The notes beneath the pieces were generated by a model. That model saw only the letters and a program-made list of their open reading frames with translations, was not told the origin of the DNA and did not search any database. Position numbers and translations under genes: made by a program. This document shows positions 1 through 8,310 of a stretch of DNA of 59,237 nucleotides, piece after piece (positions within the stretch are counted from its first letter, which is position 1; every line of letters begins with the position of its first letter). The DNA is from Bacillus sp. AFS029637. Its GTDB lineage: Bacteria; Bacillota; Bacilli; Bacillales; Bacillaceae_G. Where the stretch lies: positions 1-59,237 of the forward strand of contig NZ_NUPZ01000001.1 in NCBI RefSeq assembly GCF_002584985.1. The letters run 5' to 3'.

Positions 1-41
1 GTTCAGTTTTCAAAGAACTTGTCCGCCGCTTCAGAAGCGAC
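1..41 (-). other. rRNA operon leader (5' part)
   Basis: Read on the minus strand, this stretch ends at the window edge with the conserved Bacillus rrn leader box TTCTTTGAAAACTGAAC, preceded by a short GC-rich inverted repeat (GTCGCTTC..GAAGCGGCGGAC). It is the transcribed leader just upstream of a 16S rRNA gene that must lie off the left edge. No mature rRNA is inside the window. The assignment rests on the leader box and the promoter pair immediately upstream. Confidence 0.75.
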
Positions 42-47
42 TTCATC

Positions 48-76
48 ATATTAACATCTTCATTTTTCGATGTCAA
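48..76 (-). promoter_or_regulatory. rrn promoter P2
   Basis: On the minus strand there is a -35 TTGACA (71-76), a 17-base spacer and a -10 TAATAT (48-53). This is a near-perfect sigma-A promoter placed about ten bases before the rrn leader. Confidence 0.8.
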
Positions 77-135
77 CTATGTTTTTTAATTTCTTTTTTA
101 TCGTTTTCTGCGTTTCCGCATCAGCGACGTTTATT

Positions 136-164
136 AATATACCATTATGATTTTGAAATAACAA
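136..164 (-). promoter_or_regulatory. rrn promoter P1
   Basis: On the minus strand there is TTGTTA (159-164), a 17-base spacer and TATATT (136-141), about 90 bases upstream of P2. Tandem promoters are the usual arrangement of Bacillus rRNA operons. Confidence 0.6.
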
Positions 165-574
165 GTATTTTTTATAAAAAATACAAAAAAATTATCCACT
201 CTACTTCCTTCTATAGAAAGAACTATTATCTTTTCTACTAAAAACGAGTATTTCAATTGTATACCAACAGACCCTGATTAACCAAATTGTATTCCACAAT
301 AACTTCTCATATTTTCATTCCCTTCTATATTAAAGTTCATAATCATTTACCTCTCTATAGAATAACGATATAAATAACGAATCCCTCACACATTAAAAAG
401 CAACTCGAATGAACACTTTCTTCTCCAACCCACCATTTCACTTTCTACAAATACTAAAATCTCCACAAAAACATTAACTTAAGATTATTGTTAGAATTTT
501 TTTACATTTAATTAATGAAAAATATCCATTTTTTGTTATATAGTAAGAACGTGCCCACAAAACTATAAATATTA
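165..574. other. intergenic, no gene seen
   Basis: About 400 bases of very AT-rich DNA lie between the divergent rrn promoters and the RND pump. I see no ORF with a ribosome binding site and no strong hairpin. The pump's own promoter must lie in the right half; TTTACA and TTGTTA boxes occur there, but none has a convincing -10 at the right distance. A ribosome binding site, GGAGGAATT, precedes the pump start. Confidence 0.5.
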
Positions 575-590
575 ATGGAGGAATTATCTT

Positions 591-3500
591 ATGGATAGGT
601 TAACAAAGTTTTCATTAAAAAACCGAGCCGCTATTATTATCATGGTTTTTCTCATTTCCGTACTCGGCGTTTATTCCGGCTCTAAATTGCCTATGGAATT
701 TTTACCCAGCATCGATAACCCTGCAATAACTGTCACGACATTATCTCAAGGGCTCGATGCTGAAACGATGACCAAGGAAGTAACTGATCCCCTTGAAAAA
801 CAATTTCGTAACTTAGAACATATTGATGGCATCACTTCTTCCACACACGAGGGATTATCACGTATCGACATTGCATATACATCCAAGGCAAATATGAAAG
901 ACGCGGCACGCGAAGTCGAAAAAGCAATTAATATGATTAAATTACCTAAAGATGTATCCAAGCCTGTAGTTAGCCAATTAAATACTTCTATGATTCCACT
1001 CGCTCAAATTACCATTCAGAAGCAAAACGGATTTTCAAAAGCTGACGAAAAACAAATCGAGAAAGAAATCGTGCCACAACTCGAAAACATTGATGGTGTT
1101 GCTAATGTCATGTTTTTCGGAAAATCAACTTCCGAATTATCCATTGTACTTGATCCTAACAAACTAAAAGATAAAAGCGTAACATCAGAGCAAGCATTAA
1201 AAGTTTTACAAGGAAAAGAAACCTCCACTCCAGCTGGAGCAATTACCGTTAATAAAGAAGAATACAACCTTCGTGTAATCGGAGATATAAAAAATGTAGA
1301 TGACATTAAAAATATTACCGTTGCACCTCAAGTAAAATTGCAAGATGTTGCTCAAATTGAACTCAAACAACACTATGATACAATCTCACACATAAACGGA
1401 GAAGAAGGCACAGGATTAGTCATCATGAAAGAACCAAGTAAAAATGCGGTGGCAATCGGAAAGGAAATTGATAAAAAAGTTAAGGATTTAAGCAAAGAAT
1501 ATAAAGGTCAGTTTTCTATTAAACTTCTAGCCTCAACTCACGAGCAAGTCGAAAATGCTGTTACTAGTATGGGAAAAGAAGTAATCCTGGGGGCAATTGC
1601 CGCAACTCTTATTATCTTAATTTTTTTACGCAGCTTCCGAACGACACTCATCGCTGTCGTCAGTATTCCTTTATCTATTTTATTAACACTCTTTTTACTA
1701 CATCAATCTAACATCACACTTAACATTTTAACTCTTGGTGGTTTAGCTGTTGCAGTTGGACGTCTTGTCGATGATAGTATCGTTGTCATTGAAAATATTT
1801 TCCGCCGTTTACAAAAAGAATCTTTCTCTAAAGATATTATTCTCGATGCAACAAAAGAGGTCGCCGTCGCAATTACTTCTTCTACTTTAACAACGGTCGC
1901 TGTTTTTTTACCGATCGGCCTCGTATCAGGAGTAATCGGAAAATTAATGTTACCTATGGTATTAGCAGTTGTATATTCTATCCTTTCTTCTTTAATCGTT
2001 GCATTAACAGTTGTTCCACTTATGGCCTTTTTACTACTCACAAAAACAAAGCATCGCAAGACGATTTCTTCACCACGATATGTCGCTACATTAAAATGGG
2101 CTCTTTCTCATAAATTTATCATTCTACTTACTTCTTTTTTATTATTTGCAGGATCAATCGCCGCCTACATAGTACTACCGAAAGCGAACATAAAGTCTGA
2201 AGACGATACAATGCTATCCGTTAATATGACATTTCCAGCCGATTATGATTCTGAATCTCAAAAACAAAAAGCCTTTGATTTCGAGAAGAAACTACTCTCT
2301 AATTCCGCTGTCACAGATGTTATTTTACGAATGGGATCAAGCGCAGAAGATGCACAATGGGGACAAACGACTAAAAATAATCTTGCTAGTATATTTGTAG
2401 TCTTCAAAAAAGGTTCTGACATCGATCAATATATTAAAGAATTAAAAAAAGAACAAAAAGCTTTTGAGCCCGCCGAACTCGAGTATATAAAAACGAGTTA
2501 TTCAAGCTCTGGCGGTGGCAACAATCTCCAATTTAACGTAACAGCTACTAACGACACGAATTTAAAAAAGGCTGCTAACATCGTCGAAACGAAATTAAAG
2601 AGTATGGATACTCTTTCGAAAGTAAAAACGAATTTAGAAGACTCTAAAAAAGAATGGCAAATTCACATTGATCAAACAAAGGCTGAACAACTAGGTTTAA
2701 CACCAGAATTAGCTGCTCAACAAGTATCCTTCCTTATGAAGAAATCACCTATTGGTGAAATTTCAATCAATAACGAAAAAACTACTATTATGATAGAACA
2801 CAAAAAGGAAAACATTAATAAACAAGAAGATATTTTAAATACAAACATACTATCACCTATTAACGGACCAATTCCTTTAAAAAACATCGCGACTATTTCA
2901 GAAAAACAAACTCAAACAGAAATTTTCCATAAAGACGGAAAAGAAACGATTCAAATTACCGCAGAAGCTTCAAATGAAGATTTAAGTAAAGTAAGCGCAG
3001 AAGTAAACAAAGCGATAGCCGACATAGATTTACCTAGCGGCGCAAAAGTAAATATCGCAGGCGCTACTGAATCTATGCAAGAAAACTTTACAGATTTATT
3101 TAAAATTATGGGGATTGCAATTGGGATTGTATATTTAATTATGGTTATCACCTTCGGGCAAGCGCGCGCCCCTTTTGCAATCTTATTCTCCTTGCCATTA
3201 GCTGCTGTCGGTGGCATTTTAGGATTAATCGTTTCACGAACACCTGTTGATATAAACTCCTTGATTGGTGCATTAATGTTAATTGGAATCGTCGTTACAA
3301 ACGCTATTGTATTAATAGAAAGAGTGCAACAAAATCGGGAACACGGCATGGAAACAAGAGAAGCCTTACTCGAAGCTGGTTCTACTAGACTACGCCCAAT
3401 TATTATGACAGCTATTACAACAATCGTTGCAATGCTACCACTCCTGTTCGGTCAATCACAAGCAGGAAGTATGGTATCAAAAAGTCTAGCCGTCGTCGTC

Positions 3501-3635
3501 ATCGGTGGTTTGGCAGTCTCAACTGTTCTTACATTAGTAGTCGTTCCCGTTATGTATGAACTATTAGATAAAATTGGGAGAAAAAGGCGCTCTCGTAGAA
3601 AAATAAGCACTTCTACAGAAACACCGGATATTTAA
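591..3635 (+). CDS. RND-family efflux pump permease (AcrB/SwrC-like)
   Basis: A 1014-residue inner-membrane proton antiporter of the RND superfamily. Visible features are an N-terminal helix with the SLKNR..PMEFLP start typical of the family, a porter domain at about 40-330, a first membrane bundle at about 335-540, a second porter domain at about 560-850 and a second bundle at about 860-1000. The proton-relay motif VDDSIVVIEN (Asp394, Asp395) is intact. Length and two-fold repeat match the SwrC/YerP type of Firmicutes, which exports lipopeptides and amphipathic toxic compounds. No adaptor or outer-membrane gene is adjacent, as expected in a Gram-positive. It is monocistronic and followed by a strong terminator. 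The substrate cannot be read from sequence. Confidence 0.93.
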   Translation: MDRLTKFSLKNRAAIIIMVFLISVLGVYSGSKLPMEFLPSIDNPAITVTTLSQGLDAETMTKEVTDPLEKQFRNLEHIDGITSSTHEGLSRIDIAYTSKANMKDAAREVEKAINMIKLPKDVSKPVVSQLNTSMIPLAQITIQKQNGFSKADEKQIEKEIVPQLENIDGVANVMFFGKSTSELSIVLDPNKLKDKSVTSEQALKVLQGKETSTPAGAITVNKEEYNLRVIGDIKNVDDIKNITVAPQVKLQDVAQIELKQHYDTISHINGEEGTGLVIMKEPSKNAVAIGKEIDKKVKDLSKEYKGQFSIKLLASTHEQVENAVTSMGKEVILGAIAATLIILIFLRSFRTTLIAVVSIPLSILLTLFLLHQSNITLNILTLGGLAVAVGRLVDDSIVVIENIFRRLQKESFSKDIILDATKEVAVAITSSTLTTVAVFLPIGLVSGVIGKLMLPMVLAVVYSILSSLIVALTVVPLMAFLLLTKTKHRKTISSPRYVATLKWALSHKFIILLTSFLLFAGSIAAYIVLPKANIKSEDDTMLSVNMTFPADYDSESQKQKAFDFEKKLLSNSAVTDVILRMGSSAEDAQWGQTTKNNLASIFVVFKKGSDIDQYIKELKKEQKAFEPAELEYIKTSYSSSGGGNNLQFNVTATNDTNLKKAANIVETKLKSMDTLSKVKTNLEDSKKEWQIHIDQTKAEQLGLTPELAAQQVSFLMKKSPIGEISINNEKTTIMIEHKKENINKQEDILNTNILSPINGPIPLKNIATISEKQTQTEIFHKDGKETIQITAEASNEDLSKVSAEVNKAIADIDLPSGAKVNIAGATESMQENFTDLFKIMGIAIGIVYLIMVITFGQARAPFAILFSLPLAAVGGILGLIVSRTPVDINSLIGALMLIGIVVTNAIVLIERVQQNREHGMETREALLEAGSTRLRPIIMTAITTIVAMLPLLFGQSQAGSMVSKSLAVVVIGGLAVSTVLTLVVVPVMYELLDKIGRKRRSRRKISTSTETPDI

Positions 3636-3640
3636 AAGCT

Positions 3641-3677
3641 AAAGGCGTTATCTTCACGAATGAAGATAACGCCTTTT
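3641..3677 (+). terminator. Terminator of the RND pump gene
   Basis: A perfect stem, AAAGGCGTTATCTTCA with its complement around a CGAA loop, followed by TTTTCT, six bases after the stop codon. Confidence 0.9.
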
Positions 3678-3679
3678 CT

Positions 3680-3936
3680 CTACCTCCTGGTGTAATCCAT
3701 CATTTTTTCCGCATACTGCTCTAGGGATTCACTAGAATCCACAATAAGATATTCACTATTTAACTGTCTTTTGCTACCATATAACCACTTTTTCAATTTG
3801 ACTAATCATAATTATTAATCTCTTCTATATCATTTATAGCACCTGTTAACTTCGTTATACACTTAGAAACTGTCGACTTTCCCGCCCCAGGAAGACCTGA
3901 CATTTGCAGAAAAAACAATCCCTCATTCGCACCTAT
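3680..3936 (-). pseudogene. Remnant of a P-loop (AAA/adenylylsulfate-kinase-like) kinase gene
   Basis: Two pieces of one gene are visible. From about 3936 down to the stop at about 3811 the frame reads NEGLFFLQMSGLPGAGKST, a typical N-terminus of small AAA_33-type kinases with an intact Walker A motif, then runs on for about 25 residues to a stop. After a frame shift, 3680-3810 encodes KKWLYGSKRQLNSEYLIVDS and continues to DYTRR-stop, which looks like the C-terminus of the same kind of protein. The central part is gone, so no working enzyme can be made. Family assignment is from the Walker A context; the joining of the halves is inference. Confidence 0.7.
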
Positions 3937-4000
3937 TCAGCTATATAATTAATTACAATGCAACACTCATTACATTCGTTCCTTCTATTATTAAAATACA

Positions 4001-4031
4001 AAAAACTCCCTACTTATAAATAGAGAGTTCT
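4001..4031 (-). terminator. Terminator of the pst operon
   Basis: On the minus strand, GAACTCTCTATTTATAAGTA and GGGAGTTTTT form a stem with a T-run just after the pstA stop codon. It supports pstA being the last gene of the transcript. Confidence 0.75.
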
Positions 4032-4041
4032 CCTTTGTAAC

Positions 4042-4962
4042 TTATGCTGCTTTTACCTTCTTCGCCGCTTTACTTTTTCTTTTCGTTCCTGTAAAACGTT
4101 TGTGTAATACAGATGCTACAAAACGTGAAATGATATTGAATAGTAATACCATAATAATTAATACAGCGGCAGATTTTGTCGCAATTAACTTCGCATCTGG
4201 GATAACCCCTTCAGAATTTAACTTCCAAATGTGAACCGCTAACGTTTCAGCCGGTCTAAATGGATTTAAAGGGTGCGAAGGGCTCGATAAATCCGCTGCT
4301 GAATTTAAAATTGGAGATGTTAAACCCGCTGTGTAAATTAATGCTGCCGCTTCCCCGAATATACGACCCGCTGCTAAAATAATCCCTGTAATAATTTGTG
4401 GTAATGATGACGGAATAATAATACGAGCGATCGTTTGCCACTTTGTTGCACCTAATCCAAGACTTGCCTCTTTTACATTAGGAGGAACTTCTGAAATCGC
4501 ATTTTCACAAACACGAGTTAAACCTGGTAAGTTTAAAATAGTTAAAGCAAGAGCACCACCCATTACCGTGTATCCCCAACCTGTCATTGTAACAAACACT
4601 AACAAACCGAATAAACCAACAACAATAGAAGGTAAAGACGCCATCGTCTCAATACACAAACGAACAAAACCTAAAAAACGTCCTTGTTTTGCATACTCGG
4701 CTAAATATATTCCAGCTCCTAATCCAAGAGGAATAGATATAACAAGCGTTATAACAAGCATGTAGAAGGAATTGAATAACTGCGGACCAATTCCACCACC
4801 AGCTCTTGTATTGCTTGGTTCTCCAAACAAGAAATCAGGATCCCAAAATCCCCATCCCTTTTGTAAAATTTCAAACATCAAGAATACTAGCAGAGCTACA
4901 ACTAAAGCCGCAACTGCGTAAAAGATACCCGTCCAAATTTTATTTACCGTTCTTGCATTCAT
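4042..4962 (-). CDS. pstA: Phosphate ABC transporter permease PstA
   Basis: A 306-residue inner-membrane permease that pairs with PstC to form the phosphate channel. Six hydrophobic segments are visible. The cytoplasmic EAA loop with EASLGLGATKWQT, which docks to the PstB ATPase, lies at about 165-178. The C-terminus is basic (KRKSKAAKKVKAA). The start lies two bases after the pstC stop, so the two are translationally coupled. Unusually, no pstB or phoU follows: a terminator closes the operon within about 40 bases. Confidence 0.93.
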   Translation of the reverse strand: MNARTVNKIWTGIFYAVAALVVALLVFLMFEILQKGWGFWDPDFLFGEPSNTRAGGGIGPQLFNSFYMLVITLVISIPLGLGAGIYLAEYAKQGRFLGFVRLCIETMASLPSIVVGLFGLLVFVTMTGWGYTVMGGALALTILNLPGLTRVCENAISEVPPNVKEASLGLGATKWQTIARIIIPSSLPQIITGIILAAGRIFGEAAALIYTAGLTSPILNSAADLSSPSHPLNPFRPAETLAVHIWKLNSEGVIPDAKLIATKSAAVLIIMVLLFNIISRFVASVLHKRFTGTKRKSKAAKKVKAA

Positions 4963-4964
4963 TA

Positions 4965-5855
4965 TTATCGCTCACCTCTTTGTCCAATCGCTCGAATTAC
5001 TAAAATAAACAGGAATGAAATAACAAGTAAAATCATCGCTAAAGTCCATAGCGCATTGTTCCAAGCAGTTCCGTTCAATGTATTTGTCATATCCATTGTC
5101 AAAATACCTGTTAACGTTGCTGTCGGACTATATATTCCTTCTGGTAATTTAATCGTATTTCCGATTACCATTTGAACCGCTAACGCTTCACCAAAAGCAC
5201 GCGCTAAACCTAAAACAATACCTGTCAAAATCCCTTTTTTAGCAGCCGGAACAATTACACGGCTAACCGCTTGCCATTTCGTTGATCCTAGACCATAAGA
5301 AGCTTCTAAATATTCAAACGGAACAGAGCGGATTGCATCAGAAGCGATACTAGCAATAGTAGGTAAAATCATAATACTTAGTACAATAATACCTGCAATT
5401 AAACTAAATCCTACTCCCCCAAATGAATCACGTAATAACGGAACTAAAATCGTAACCCCTAATAATCCGTATACAACTGAAGGAATACCGACTAATAATT
5501 CTAAAACAGGCTTCAATACTTTGTTTCCAAACTTTGGCGAAATTAAATTCATGAATATAGCAAGAGCTATAGCAATCGGCGCACTAATAATAACCGCACC
5601 TAATGAAACCACTGTTGAACCTACAATAAAAATCAAAGCCCCAAAGCTTCCTTCGTCAGCATTTGGATTCCATTTTGTCGATGTTAACATCTCAGTAAAT
5701 GAGATACCACTTTGCGTAAAAGATTGGATTCCTTTACCGCAAATAAATGCAATAATAGCTAATGTAATTAAGACAATTAAAATACCACAAAACGTAACAA
5801 GTGTTCTTCCTATATATTCACTTTTCACGTAATTAATTTGTTTTTTCCCCTTCAT
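4965..5855 (-). CDS. pstC: Phosphate ABC transporter permease PstC
   Basis: A 296-residue permease partner of PstA with six membrane segments. The EAA loop EASYGLGSTKWQAV is at about 206. The N-terminus is short and basic (KGKKQINYVK). I took the ATG one codon inside the longest frame (MKGKK), although the ribosome binding site there is weak; a later GTG (VKSEY) is possible. It lies about 70 bases downstream of pstS in the same operon. Confidence 0.92.
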   Translation of the reverse strand: MKGKKQINYVKSEYIGRTLVTFCGILIVLITLAIIAFICGKGIQSFTQSGISFTEMLTSTKWNPNADEGSFGALIFIVGSTVVSLGAVIISAPIAIALAIFMNLISPKFGNKVLKPVLELLVGIPSVVYGLLGVTILVPLLRDSFGGVGFSLIAGIIVLSIMILPTIASIASDAIRSVPFEYLEASYGLGSTKWQAVSRVIVPAAKKGILTGIVLGLARAFGEALAVQMVIGNTIKLPEGIYSPTATLTGILTMDMTNTLNGTAWNNALWTLAMILLVISFLFILVIRAIGQRGER

Positions 5856-5925
5856 CACAGGACAGACCCCACTTCACAGATTGAAATGAACAGGACTGGC
5901 CTTGCAGCCAGCCCCATAAATTTGA

Positions 5926-6825
5926 TTACTTATTTAATTTAGACATTGGAATGTAACCCATATCTTCTAGTTGTTTCTCAAAGTCTTTACCTTTTACATA
6001 ATCAATGTAAGCTTTTGTTGCTTCTTTCGCTTCACCTTTTGTTACCATGTATTCGTAAGACCAGAATGGATATTTACCAGACGAAATATTTTCAACTTTC
6101 GGTTCAGCACCATCAATTTTCACTGTTTGTAGCGCACCTTTTTTCTCACCAACCATGTAAGACATTGCTAAATAACTTATTGAGCCTGGCGTAGAATTAA
6201 TCGCTTGCTCTACTGCACCGTTAGAATCTTGTGTTGTACCAGTTCCATCATTGATTTTCGCATCTTTCATAACTGTCTTTTCAAATGTAGCACGCGTACC
6301 AGATGAAGCCGGACGATTAATTACGTTGATTTTTTCATCTTTCCCGCCTACTTCTTTCCAGTTTGTTACTTTTCCAGTAAAGATATCTTGTACTTGTTGT
6401 ACTGTTAAGTTATCAACTTTTACATCTTTATTTACGACAAGAGCGAATGCAATACCCGCTACCTTGTTATCTACTAGTTCTTTCGCCTTTTCAGCATCTT
6501 TTATTTTATCCGAAGACGGAACATCTGAGTTACCAATTTGAACTGCACCAGATGCTACTTGGTTAATCCCAGTTCCACTACCGCCACCTTGAACTTGAAT
6601 AGAAACTTTTGAATTTTCCTCCATGAATTTCTTTCCAGCTTCCTCCGCAAGAGGCAGAAGAGCTGTAGAACCAGCCGCTGCAATCGTACCTGATAATTCT
6701 TGTTTTGCACTATCGCTTCCTTTAGCAGCCTCTTTATCCGTACTTTCTGCTTTTCCACATCCAACTAATGCACCTGCCACAACTAAAGCTGCTAAAGAAA
6801 ATTTAATACCTTTTTTCATAACCAT
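5926..6825 (-). CDS. pstS: Phosphate-binding lipoprotein PstS
   Basis: The substrate-binding subunit of the Pst phosphate importer, about 300 residues. The N-terminus is a lipoprotein signal with lipobox LVGC. Phosphate-binding motifs of the family are present: AAGSTALLPL near residue 55, GSGTG near 88 and NRPASSGTRATF near 178. I chose the ATG at 6825 (MVMKKG), which sits seven bases after GGGGGT; the upstream ATG at 6840 lacks a good site. A Pho box lies about 200 bases upstream, so induction under phosphate starvation by PhoPR is likely. Confidence 0.95.
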   Translation of the reverse strand: MVMKKGIKFSLAALVVAGALVGCGKAESTDKEAAKGSDSAKQELSGTIAAAGSTALLPLAEEAGKKFMEENSKVSIQVQGGGSGTGINQVASGAVQIGNSDVPSSDKIKDAEKAKELVDNKVAGIAFALVVNKDVKVDNLTVQQVQDIFTGKVTNWKEVGGKDEKINVINRPASSGTRATFEKTVMKDAKINDGTGTTQDSNGAVEQAINSTPGSISYLAMSYMVGEKKGALQTVKIDGAEPKVENISSGKYPFWSYEYMVTKGEAKEATKAYIDYVKGKDFEKQLEDMGYIPMSKLNK

Positions 6826-7022
6826 GTCTTGTACCCCCATTTGGATTATCGCTTTTCGAATTCATTTTCTTTCGAACCTAAATTCATTGTAGGACAACAA
6901 TATTATGTGAGTGTTAAGCAATTTTTAAGTTTAAGTAAATAGAGGTAACAGTCCGTAAAAGCTAGACATTCCAACATTTATAGTTAAAAAAGCCAACAAA
7001 ACCCACATTAAACATGAAGTAT

Positions 7023-7059
7023 TGTAAATTTAATCTTAACAATGTAAATCTAATGTAAA
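7023..7059 (-). promoter_or_regulatory. Pho box upstream of pstS
   Basis: On the minus strand two exact TTTACA repeats are spaced by five bases (7043-7059), followed by a second pair, TTAAGA-N5-TTTACA (7023-7039). The 11-base periodicity of TTNACA repeats is the PhoP-binding pattern of Bacillus. Orientation and position upstream of pstS fit. Confidence 0.7.
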
Positions 7060-7231
7060 TAACTTTCTATATTTTGCCCTTTAGCTTAAAAATATATTTA
7101 CAATTTCGCTCTCTTTTTCATTTTTACACCCTTACTTTATTTACATTAAAAAGAATTTCAGTAATATTTTTTAGTACAACTAAATAAATTGGAACAATTC
7201 TAAAAATAATTGAATATTTTTAAAGTACTAA

Positions 7232-7261
7232 TTGACAGCATTATTCAATGTGGTCTACTAT
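7232..7261 (+). promoter_or_regulatory. Probable feoA promoter
   Basis: TTGACA (7232-7237), an 18-base spacer and TACTAT (7256-7261), about 70 bases before the feoA start. I see no clear Fur box overlapping it. The rest of the 6826-7333 gap holds only the Pho box and AT-rich DNA. Confidence 0.5.
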
Positions 7262-7333
7262 ATTACTAACAAAAAGTTTACCTAAGGAAACTTTTTAAAC
7301 TAACACTAAAAATATAGAGATGAGGTAACTTTT

Positions 7334-7591
7334 ATGGTATCGGCTAATACTAAACCTCTTTCCGATTTTAAAACAGGGGAATTTGTACAAATTGAGAAGA
7401 TACAATTAGAAGGAACTATGAAACGACGTTTATTGGATTTAGGATTTATTCCTGGGGCAACGATTAAAGTATTACAGCGCAGTCCACTTGGCGATCCAGT
7501 CGCTTATCAAGTAAGTAACACAACGATCGCACTGCGTAAGGAAGAGAGCTCCCTTATTTTCGGGATATTAATAGGAGATGATTTCAGATGA
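7334..7591 (+). CDS. feoA: Ferrous iron transport protein FeoA
   Basis: An 85-residue SH3-like protein that acts with FeoB in ferrous iron uptake. The family core is visible: DFKTGEFVQIEKIQLEG, then MKRRLLDLGFIPGATIKVLQ, and the C-terminal IALRKEESSLIFG. The start follows GATGAGGTAA. The stop overlaps the start of the FeoB GTPase gene by four bases (ATGA), indicating coupling. Confidence 0.93.
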   Translation: MVSANTKPLSDFKTGEFVQIEKIQLEGTMKRRLLDLGFIPGATIKVLQRSPLGDPVAYQVSNTTIALRKEESSLIFGILIGDDFR

Positions 7592-8310
7592 GCAAACATC
7601 GTATTGCTTTAGCTGGTAACCCGAATACCGGGAAAAGTACATTATTTAATACTTTAACAGGCTTAAAACAACATACTGGAAACTGGACGGGAAAAACTGT
7701 TTTAAAAGCTGAAGGGGAATATGAACATAACGGAAGTAATTATACATTAATAGATTTACCCGGAACTTACTCACTGTATTCAAATTCTGCAGATGAAGAA
7801 GTAGCAAGGGATTATATTATATTTGAAAAGCCAGAAGTAACTGTAGTCGTTGTAGACGCAACTGCTATGGAAAGAAACTTAAATTTAGCACTCCAAGTGA
7901 TGGAAATGACAAGCAACGTAGTCATTTGTATTAACTTAATTGATGAAGCCGAGAAAAAAGGTATCGTTATTGATGAAAAGAAATTAGCAAAATCACTCGG
8001 TGTACCTGTAGTTAAAATTTCAGCTCGTAACCGAGTAGGTATTGGTCATTTGCTAAACGTCATCGCTAAAGTGGCAAATAGAAAGCTAATTCCAACACCA
8101 ATTAAAGTTACTTATAGTGAAAAAATCGAAAATATGATTCGAGAATTAGAACCACAAATTTATAAAGTATTCGGTGATACGTATCCAGCACGTTGGATTG
8201 CATTACGTATATTAGATGGAGATAAAAATTTCTTAACTGCACTTCAAAAACACCATAACGAACCACTTGTAAGGGAGGTCATAATCAATGGAATCTCACT
8301 CAGCCAGTAA
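7588..8310 (+). CDS. feoB: FeoB GTPase subunit (N-terminal half of FeoB)
   Basis: A 240-residue cytoplasmic GTPase with the NFeoB signature: G1 GNPNTGKST (10-18), G3 DLPG (56-59), G4 NLID, and a G5-like SAR motif (KISARN). It carries the start of the helical GDI segment and then stops. In most bacteria this domain is fused to the membrane channel; here the channel is a separate gene that starts 23 bases before this stop. Both parts are intact and each has its own ribosome binding site, so this looks like a real gene split. It should couple GTP hydrolysis to iron transport. Confidence 0.9.
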   Translation: MSKHRIALAGNPNTGKSTLFNTLTGLKQHTGNWTGKTVLKAEGEYEHNGSNYTLIDLPGTYSLYSNSADEEVARDYIIFEKPEVTVVVVDATAMERNLNLALQVMEMTSNVVICINLIDEAEKKGIVIDEKKLAKSLGVPVVKISARNRVGIGHLLNVIAKVANRKLIPTPIKVTYSEKIENMIRELEPQIYKVFGDTYPARWIALRILDGDKNFLTALQKHHNEPLVREVIINGISLSQ

